This document shows, in pieces, positions 58,214 through 64,000 of a stretch of DNA of 64,000 bases. The translations under genes were made by a program, and so were the position numbers. The stretch is from Alphaproteobacteria bacterium (GTDB taxonomy: Bacteria; Myxococcota_A; UBA796; CAJQPC01), in the NCBI GenBank assembly GCA_020632795.1, contig JACKEV010000010.1, positions 310,001 to 374,000 of the forward strand, written 5' to 3'. Under the pieces are notes generated by a model. That model was not told the origin of the DNA. It made no database searches and was given only the letters and a program-made list of their open reading frames with translations. Positions within the stretch are counted from its first letter, which is position 1; each line of letters opens with the position of its first letter.

Positions 58214-60190
58214 ATGAACCAGCGATCCAATGACGTGGGGCTCCTGCTGGATGGAGACCCCTCGGCGCAGAGCCACGAAGGCATCTTCTGCTACGCCTAT
58301 GATCCCCCGCTGAACCCCGACGGCACGCCAGCGGAGATCCTGGCGCACATGGGGGCCCACGCGCGGCTGGTGGACTGCAACGAGATCTATGCCCGCGCCC
58401 GAGGGGGCACCCGCGCCGACCTGCTGGGCCGCACCGCCCAGCAGGTCCTCCCGGGCTTCCAGCGGTCGATCCGAAGGCTCGTCGACGCCCTCATCGAGAA
58501 CGACTTCCAGGTCCTCGGGCTGGAGATGGACCTGCCCCACGCCGACGGGCGCACCCTGCGGGTCCGCATGAGCTGCCTCGGGGTATGGCAGGACGGCCTC
58601 ATCGTGCGCGCCTGGGGTCTGTGGCACGACGTGACCGCCGAGCGGGCCGCCCAGGCCCGGGCCACCGAGGCCTCCAGCCTGCTTCGCACCGCATTCGAGC
58701 ACGCCCCCAACGGCATGGCGGTCGTCGACCTGCGCACGGGGAGGTTCGCGATGGTCAACGACAGGATCTGTGCGTTCCTGGGGGTGACCCGCGAGCAGGC
58801 GCTCAACGTCCAGGTCGGGGAGCTGGGCCAGGAGCTCCTCAACCCGGACGACCTGCTGGAGGCGAGGCGCCTCAAGGAGCAGATCCTGGCCGGTGGGAGC
58901 CCGGGGTTCGAGTGTGTGCTGCGCTTCAACTTCCCTGACCGGGGCGAGGTGTGGGGTCGCCTGTCCGCCTCCCTGAGCCGGGACGCGGACGGCGCGCTCC
59001 GACACCTGGTGTGCCAGATCGTGGACCTCACCGAACAGCGGGCCACCGAGTCCGAGCGGCGTCGGCGGGAGCTGGACATCCGGCTCTCCCAGGAGGTCCT
59101 GGGCTTCGGGAGCTGGGAGATCTCCCTGATGGACGGCGAGGTCCGCGTCTCCGAGGCCCTGCACCGCCTCTTCAACCTCAAGCCGGCCCACCACCTCCGC
59201 CGGAGCCACTGGCGCGAGCTGCTCCACCCCGAGGACCGCGAGGCCACCGTCGCGGCCTTCATCGCAGGGGCCAGCGACATCGACCCGTTCACGGTGACCT
59301 TTCGGGTCGTCCTTCCGGGAGGGGCGGTCCGCTGGATCGAGTCCAAGGCGCAGGTGCTGCGAGACGACCAGGGGCGACCGGAGCGGGTGCTCGGGGTCTC
59401 CCAGGACATCACGGCCCGACGCGCCCGGGAGGAGGAGCACCGCCTGTTCACCGAGCGCCTGCGGGAGCGCCAGCGCCTGGAGACCATCGGCGTGCTGGCG
59501 GGCGGCATCGCCCACGACTTCAACACGATCCTGGCCGCCATCCGCGCCTCCGCCGAGCTGGTGGAGATGCAGACGACGCTGAGCGAGTCGTCCCACCGTC
59601 ACCTCAGCCGCGTGCTCTCCGCGGTCCACCGGGGCACGGAGCTGATCGATCAGCTGCTGACCTTCGCCCGCCACCATGAGGTGCAGGCGCAGCGGCTCGA
59701 CCTCAACGCCCACGTCTGCGAGCTGATGAGCCTGTTCACCCGGCTCATCCCAGCGGAGGTCCGCCTGGAGGCCCTGCTGGCCTCGGAGACGCCGCACATC
59801 TCCATGGACTCCGGGCACCTCTCCCAGGTGCTCATGAACCTCGTGGTCAACGCCCGCGACGCGATGCCCGAGGGCGGGCGCCTCGTGCTGCGCACCGCGA
59901 TCGACGAGGTCGACGCGCCGCGCGGCAAGGCGCTCGGGGTGCCCGCTGGCGCCTACGCGCTCCTGGAGGTCTCCGACGAAGGCGAGGGCATGGACGCGGA
60001 GACCCGGCGTCAGATCTTCGACCCCTTCTTCACGACCCGCGGGCCCGACCGGGGCACGGGCCTGGGGCTGTCCACGGTCTATGGCATCATCCAGCAGGCG
60101 AACGGCACGATCCTGGTGGACAGCACCCCGGGCGAGGGCACGACGTTCACCGTGCTCCTGCCCCTGCCGCCCGGAGACGCCCCCCCTTGA
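58214..60190 (+). CDS. Soluble PAS-PAS-PAS sensor histidine kinase
   Basis: The 658-residue protein has three PAS domains (about 25-140, 155-275 and 285-400). A HisKA dimerisation domain follows with phosphoacceptor His434 in GGIAHDFNTIL. The HATPase has the N box LMNLVVNARDAMPEGG, the G1 box VSDEGEGMD and the G2 box GTGLGLSTVYGI. There is no membrane segment, so it senses a cytoplasmic signal. No response regulator is encoded in the window, making it an orphan kinase. GPNHDLV-type hybrid receiver domains are also absent. TTGGAG and TACAGT spaced by 16 bases lie in the end of the upstream gene and may be a promoter. Confidence 0.9.
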   Translation: MNQRSNDVGLLLDGDPSAQSHEGIFCYAYDPPLNPDGTPAEILAHMGAHARLVDCNEIYARARGGTRADLLGRTAQQVLPGFQRSIRRLVDALIENDFQVLGLEMDLPHADGRTLRVRMSCLGVWQDGLIVRAWGLWHDVTAERAAQARATEASSLLRTAFEHAPNGMAVVDLRTGRFAMVNDRICAFLGVTREQALNVQVGELGQELLNPDDLLEARRLKEQILAGGSPGFECVLRFNFPDRGEVWGRLSASLSRDADGALRHLVCQIVDLTEQRATESERRRRELDIRLSQEVLGFGSWEISLMDGEVRVSEALHRLFNLKPAHHLRRSHWRELLHPEDREATVAAFIAGASDIDPFTVTFRVVLPGGAVRWIESKAQVLRDDQGRPERVLGVSQDITARRAREEEHRLFTERLRERQRLETIGVLAGGIAHDFNTILAAIRASAELVEMQTTLSESSHRHLSRVLSAVHRGTELIDQLLTFARHHEVQAQRLDLNAHVCELMSLFTRLIPAEVRLEALLASETPHISMDSGHLSQVLMNLVVNARDAMPEGGRLVLRTAIDEVDAPRGKALGVPAGAYALLEVSDEGEGMDAETRRQIFDPFFTTRGPDRGTGLGLSTVYGIIQQANGTILVDSTPGEGTTFTVLLPLPPGDAPP

Positions 60191-60864
60191 AGCCGTCCCC
60201 CGCCACCCTCGCCGCCTGGGGCGTCGCGACGGCGACCCTGTGGGCGGTGGCGACGTGGACCGGCGGGGATGGGCTGGCCGTGGCGGCCAAGCCGCTCCCC
60301 GTGCTGTGCATGGCGGCGTGGGCGCTGACCGCTGGCGACGGCCGCTACGGGGCGCTGGTGGGGGCGGGCCTGGTCATGGGCGCGCTCGGGGACCTGCTCC
60401 TGGCGCTGGACGGGCTGTTCGTGCCGGGCCTGGCGTCCTTCCTCGTCGCGCACGTACTCTACGCGGCGGCGTTCACCCTGGACGTGCGGGCGCTGAGGCC
60501 CACCCGTGCCCTGCCCTTCGCGGTGTTCGGCGGGCTGATGCTGGCGACCCTGTGGGGCGGGCTGGGGGAGATGGCGGCGCCGGTCAGCCTCTACACCGCC
60601 GCGATCTGCGCGATGCTCTGGCGCGCTGCGGCCCGGGTGCAGGGGCGGGACTGGCGGCGCTGGGCGGGGCTCGTCGGCGCGGCGAGCTTCGCGCTCTCCG
60701 ACTCGATGATCGCGGTGAACCTCTTCCACACGCCCCTGTACGAGACCGGCGAGGCGGTCATGGCCACCTACTGGCTGGGCCAGCTCGGGGTGACCCTGAC
60801 CGTGCCTCGGGAGGGGCAGGTGCCGTCGCCCCCACCCGCTCGATCATCTTCGCTCCGCTCCTGA
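60187..60864 (+). CDS. YhhN-family lysoplasmalogenase-like membrane protein
   Basis: The TTG start overlaps the kinase stop (TTGA). The 225-residue protein has about eight membrane helices and the family's GALGDLLLALDGLFVPGLAS, FLVAHVLYAAAFT and late GAASFALSDSMIAVN. YhhN/TMEM86 proteins cleave the vinyl ether of lysoplasmalogen. The catalytic residues in the family are conserved Asp positions in these segments, and they are present here. The link to the histidine kinase is translational coupling only. Confidence 0.85.
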   Translation: MKPSPATLAAWGVATATLWAVATWTGGDGLAVAAKPLPVLCMAAWALTAGDGRYGALVGAGLVMGALGDLLLALDGLFVPGLASFLVAHVLYAAAFTLDVRALRPTRALPFAVFGGLMLATLWGGLGEMAAPVSLYTAAICAMLWRAAARVQGRDWRRWAGLVGAASFALSDSMIAVNLFHTPLYETGEAVMATYWLGQLGVTLTVPREGQVPSPPPARSSSLRS

Positions 60865-60886
60865 ACCCTCCTCTGCAAGCCATTGA

Positions 60887-60907
60887 CGAACAAACCCTGC
60901 TCGTTCG
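60887..60907. promoter_or_regulatory. Inverted repeat upstream of the molybdenum hydroxylase genes
   Basis: CGAAC (60887-60891) and GTTCG (60903-60907) are inverted arms with an 11-base spacer, 54 bases before the iron-sulfur subunit gene. TTGACG overlaps the left arm at 60883-60888 but has no good -10 partner. It may be an operator. Confidence 0.35.
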
Positions 60908-60961
60908 GCGCAATTCCTGGCAAGCTCTCTCCCAGCGTTCCCGGACACCCGGAGTCGGTTC

Positions 60962-61438
60962 ATGAAGCTCGAGGTCAACGGCGTCATCCACGAGCTGGAT
61001 GTCGAGGATGAGATGCCCCTGCTGTGGGCGCTGCGCGAGGAGCTCGGCCTGCGCGGCACCCGGTTCGGCTGCGGCATGGGGTTGTGCGGAGCCTGCACCG
61101 TGCACGTGGACGGGCGCGCCCAGCGCTCCTGCGTCACGCCCGTCTCGATGGTCGCCGGCAAGCCGGTGCGGACCATCGAGGATCTCGGCAGCCCGGAGGC
61201 GATGCACCCCGTGCAACAGGAGTGGCTCAGGCTGTCCGTGCCGCAGTGCGGCTACTGCCAGCCCGGCATGCAGATGGCCGCCGTCGCCTTCCTGGACCAG
61301 CGCCAGGCCGAGGCCCCGGACGCCGATCTGCCGCCGCCCACCGACGAGGAGGTGCGCCGCGCGATCACCAACATCTGCCGCTGCGGCTGCTACGAGCGCA
61401 TCCGCCGGGCGGTCGTGAAGGCGGGGACGGTCGGATGA
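60962..61438 (+). CDS. iorA: [2Fe-2S] subunit of an IorAB-type molybdenum hydroxylase
   Basis: The 158-residue protein has two [2Fe-2S] sites of the xanthine oxidase family: the plant-type ferredoxin motif GCGMGLCGACTVHVDG and the helical QCGYCQPGMQM with ICRCGCY. This pattern matches the alpha subunit of isoquinoline 1-oxidoreductase and relatives, which pass electrons from a molybdenum cofactor to an acceptor. Its stop overlaps the large-subunit start. No FAD subunit or chaperone gene follows in the window. Confidence 0.88.
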   Translation: MKLEVNGVIHELDVEDEMPLLWALREELGLRGTRFGCGMGLCGACTVHVDGRAQRSCVTPVSMVAGKPVRTIEDLGSPEAMHPVQQEWLRLSVPQCGYCQPGMQMAAVAFLDQRQAEAPDADLPPPTDEEVRRAITNICRCGCYERIRRAVVKAGTVG

Positions 61439-63633
61439 AGCTCACCCGTCGCACCTTCCTGATCAGCGGCCTGGCCGTCGGCGGCGGCCTCGCCGTAGGG
61501 CTGGGCGCCACGGTCGGCGTCCTCGCCACCCACGACCGCCGGGCCCACCAGGCTGCGGGGCTTGACGCCGACGGCCCCCTGGTCGCCCTCTGGATCCGGA
61601 TCCGGCCGGACAGCAGCGTCGTGGTGCTCTCGCCCCACACGGAGATGGGCCAGGGCATCCACACCGGCCTCGGCCAGATCGTGGCCGAGGAGCTCGACGT
61701 GCCCTGGGCGCGCGTGGTGGTGGAGCAGGCCCCCGCCGACCGCGCCTTCTCCAACGGCAACGTCATCCAGGGCTTCGTCTTTGAAGACGAGGCCATCGGC
61801 GGCTTCTTCCAGCGGGTGATCGAGAACGCCTTCTGGCTGGGCGGCGACCTCGGCACGGTGCAGATGACCGGCGGCAGCACCTCCGTCCGCTTCACGGGCT
61901 GGCGCAGCATGCGGATCGCGGCGGCGGCGGCCCGTGCGCTGCTCATCGCGGCGGCCGCCGCGCGCCTCGGGGTCCCTGAGGGCGAGCTGTCCACGGCGGA
62001 CGCCCAGGTGGTCCACGCCGCCTCGGGCCAGGCCCTGGCATATGGCGAGCTGGCCGAGGACGCGGCCGCCCTGCCCGTGCCCCAGGACCCCCAGCTCAAG
62101 GACCCCGCCCAGTACCGCCACATCGGCCAGTCGCCGCCGCGCGCCGACCTGCCGGACAAGGTGCTCGGCGCCCCCATCTATGGCATCGACCGCGCCGTCC
62201 CCGGCATGAAGCACGTCGCCGTCGTCGGCACCCGGGCCCTCTTCGGGGAGGTCGAGGCCGTCACGAACGAGGCGGACATCCTGGCCCGCCGCGGGGTCGA
62301 GGCGGTCGTGATCGTCCAGGAGGGCGTGGCTGTGGTGGCCGACAACCCCTGGCGCGCCGAGCAGGCCGCGCGGGCGGTGCGGTTCACCGAGCGGCCCCCG
62401 GCGAACGCGGTGGCTTCCTCGGAGACCCTGCTGGCCGGGATGCAGCAGGCCCTCGCCGAGCCGGAGCGCTTCTCGACGGTGGAGGAGCGCGGGGACGTCG
62501 AATCGGTCGAGGGCGCCGTCGTCGAGGCCGAGTACTTCGTGCCCTTCCTGGCCCACGCGCCGATGGAGCCGCCCAACGTGACCCTCTGGCGAGAGGGGGA
62601 CGTCGTGCACGCTGCGTCGGGGGTACAGAGCCCGCTGGGCGCGCGGATGTGGGTCGCCCAGGCCCTCGGCCTGCCCGTGGAGAAGGTCGTCTTCCACCCG
62701 CACACCATGGGCGGCGGCTTCGGCCGGCGGGCGGACGCGGGCGACGACATGCTCAACTACATCACCCAGGCCTGCGCGGTCTTCCAGGCCGTCGACCAGC
62801 CGATCAAGCTGTGCTGGTCGCGAGAGATGGACCTCCGCTTCGACCGCTACCGCCAGCAGTCGATCGCCCGGTACCGCGGCGTGCTCGGCCCCTCGGGCGA
62901 GGCCCTGGCCTGGCAGGCCGACAGCTACGGCGAGATCAACATCCCACCCGACGCCCGGACGGCCTACGCGGTCCCCCACCTGCGCCAGCGCAACGTGCAC
63001 GAGGAGACCTTCGTGCCCTGGGCCTACTGGCGCAGCGTCGAAGCCTCGATCCACTGCTTCTACAACGAGTGCTTCATCGACGAGCTGGCCCACGCCGCGG
63101 GCGCGGACCCCCTGCAGTACCGCCTCGACCACCTGCCGGAAGGGCACCGCCTGCGCGGCGTGCTGGAGGCCGCCCGGGACATGTCGGGCTGGCAGACCGG
63201 CGTGGCCCCCGACGGCACCGCGATGGGCGTGGCGGCCTACGCGCTCTTTGGCAGCGCCTGCGCCCAGGTCGCCCGCGTCGGCCTGGTCAACGGCAAGCCC
63301 AAGGTGGTCGAGGCGTGGTGCGCGCTGGACTGCGGCACCGTCATCCACCCGGACGCCGTCGTCGCGCAGATGGAGGGCGGCATGATCTTCGGGCTGACCG
63401 CGGCGCTGTACGGCCGCATCGACATCCGGGACGGCGGCGTGGTGCAGACCAACTTCCACGACTACCGCATGGTCCGCATGGCCGACGCGCCGCGGCTGCA
63501 CGTCAAGCTCGTGCCCGACGGCTCCCCGCCCGGCGGCGTGGGCGAGGTCGCCGTTCCCCACCTCTCGGCGGCGGTGCCCAACGCCCTGGCGGTGCTGGGC
63601 GAGCGCCCGAGGCGGCTGCCGCTGATCGGGTGA
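61435..63633 (+). CDS. iorB: Molybdopterin large subunit of an IorAB-type hydroxylase
   Basis: The 732-residue protein has a twin-arginine signal (LTRRTFLISGLAVGGG) and would be exported with its cofactor to the periplasm. Family features are PHTEMGQGIHTGLGQIVAEE, HTMGGGFGRRADAGDD for the molybdopterin and GGVGEVAVPHLSAAVPNAL with the catalytic Glu. These enzymes hydroxylate N-heterocycles or aldehydes using water. The partner is the iron-sulfur subunit upstream. The substrate is not predictable from the sequence. Confidence 0.9.
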   Translation: MKLTRRTFLISGLAVGGGLAVGLGATVGVLATHDRRAHQAAGLDADGPLVALWIRIRPDSSVVVLSPHTEMGQGIHTGLGQIVAEELDVPWARVVVEQAPADRAFSNGNVIQGFVFEDEAIGGFFQRVIENAFWLGGDLGTVQMTGGSTSVRFTGWRSMRIAAAAARALLIAAAAARLGVPEGELSTADAQVVHAASGQALAYGELAEDAAALPVPQDPQLKDPAQYRHIGQSPPRADLPDKVLGAPIYGIDRAVPGMKHVAVVGTRALFGEVEAVTNEADILARRGVEAVVIVQEGVAVVADNPWRAEQAARAVRFTERPPANAVASSETLLAGMQQALAEPERFSTVEERGDVESVEGAVVEAEYFVPFLAHAPMEPPNVTLWREGDVVHAASGVQSPLGARMWVAQALGLPVEKVVFHPHTMGGGFGRRADAGDDMLNYITQACAVFQAVDQPIKLCWSREMDLRFDRYRQQSIARYRGVLGPSGEALAWQADSYGEINIPPDARTAYAVPHLRQRNVHEETFVPWAYWRSVEASIHCFYNECFIDELAHAAGADPLQYRLDHLPEGHRLRGVLEAARDMSGWQTGVAPDGTAMGVAAYALFGSACAQVARVGLVNGKPKVVEAWCALDCGTVIHPDAVVAQMEGGMIFGLTAALYGRIDIRDGGVVQTNFHDYRMVRMADAPRLHVKLVPDGSPPGGVGEVAVPHLSAAVPNALAVLGERPRRLPLIG

Positions 63634-63648
63634 GGGGCGCCTGGTGCG

Positions 63649-64000
63649 CTACCCATCACCACCGCAGACGTCCTCATCCCAGAACGCCTCGTTGTTCCCC
63701 TCGTCGCACTCGTTGTGCTCGCTCCAGCCGGTGCCGTCGTCGTCAACCACGGCGTACAGGCCGTCCTCGCCGATGTCCGAGAGGGCGACCACGAAGGTCA
63801 TCGGGGGCAGGCGCTCGCCGGCGTCGATGGTGGCGGAGGTCTGCTGCACATCCAGCAGCGTGTAGGTGCCGCCGTCGTTGCGGTAGAGCGCCACGTTGAC
63901 GCCGGAGGGGCCCCAGACCGCGCCGCCGTTCTCCACCGCCACCCAGACCTCGACCTGCTGGTCGTCGCACTGCTCACAGACCCCGAGGATGGAGACCAGG
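63649..64000 (-). CDS. C-terminal part of a secreted protein with CARDB-like domain (partial)
   Basis: The reading frame enters from beyond the window end and stops at 63649. The visible 117 residues include EQCDDQQVEVWVAVENGGAV, GVNVALYRNDGGTYTLLD and a beta-rich tail with LPPMTFVVALSD and NECDEGNNEAFWDEDVC. The pattern resembles a CARDB or similar cell-surface adhesion domain, in which DEGNNE-type loops recur. The remainder lies outside the window, so neither anchor nor function can be given. Confidence 0.65.
   Translation of the reverse strand, partial: LVSILGVCEQCDDQQVEVWVAVENGGAVWGPSGVNVALYRNDGGTYTLLDVQQTSATIDAGERLPPMTFVVALSDIGEDGLYAVVDDDGTGWSEHNECDEGNNEAFWDEDVCGGDG

Overview
The window is a very GC-rich bacterial chromosome segment with tightly packed genes, many ATGA/GTGA/TTGA stop-start overlaps, several GTG and TTG starts, and no stretch over 300 bases without a gene. 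Three tandem secreted proteins end in a Gly-Trp/hydrophobic/Arg-rich tail resembling MYXO-CTERM. A DUF4157-type protein, Asp/Ser-rich lipoproteins and large mosaic regulators are also present. Together these suggest a member of the Myxococcota or a near relative. This is an inference from protein character, not a phylogenetic placement. I saw no rRNA, tRNA, CRISPR array, insertion sequence or phage module.

Region by region. 1-2.7 kb: the end of a TPR-like gene, an acyltransferase, an epimerase and a lipoprotein. 2.7-12.8 kb: a potassium-homeostasis operon holding an antiporter, TrkA, TrkH, a 1509-residue antiporter fused to a degenerate ATPase, and a proline-rich MscS channel. 12.8-14.8 kb: an ArsR/AHSA1/GST stress operon and a membrane hydrolase. 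14.8-19.8 kb: a probable 2-oxoacid chain-elongation cluster (fused isomerase, isopropylmalate-synthase-like enzyme, unusual SDR, aminotransferase). 19.9-22 kb: a HAD phosphatase and a glutamate-cysteine-ligase-like enzyme.

22-24.4 kb: an accessory three-gene set (TIGR04255-like protein, HTH protein, unknown). 24.5-27.8 kb: SPFH protein, NAD-kinase-like protein, NrtR-like degenerate Nudix regulator and 2-oxoglutarate hydroxylase. 27.8-33.1 kb: a secreted protein coupled to a membrane-anchored CHAT protease-like protein, then a GST and a second possible caspase-fold protein with an eCIS-cargo-like N-terminus. 33.1-35.3 kb: three tandem 227-residue paralogues with MYXO-CTERM-like tails. 35.2-43.0 kb: a six-gene cluster whose threonine-kinase-like, cysteine-synthase-like and argininosuccinate-lyase-like enzymes match the proposed route to 2,3-diaminobutyrate, with a fused ATP-grasp ligase.

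43.0-45.6 kb: a three-gene P-loop ATPase operon that could be a defence system. 45.6-47.7 kb: a TetR regulator and cytochrome P450 behind a palindromic operator. 47.7-48.2 kb: a ParE-type toxin-antitoxin pair. 48.2-51.3 kb: an MBOAT acyltransferase and two related proteins of unknown function. 51.3-54.6 kb: an operon of a DUF4157 protein, a lipoprotein and a beta-lactamase-family lipoprotein behind a good sigma70-type promoter. 54.6-64 kb: an Rpn-type nuclease, a membrane protein, YceI, an acyl-CoA-dehydrogenase-like protein, an orphan PAS histidine kinase, a YhhN protein, an IorAB-type molybdenum hydroxylase and a truncated secreted protein.

The best candidates for undescribed systems are the diaminobutyrate-like cluster (35.2-43.0 kb), the CHAT/caspase-fold region (27.8-33.1 kb), the ATPase operon (43.0-45.6 kb) and the antiporter-ATPase fusion (6.9-11.4 kb). 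All functional calls come from reading motifs by eye; no database search was run.
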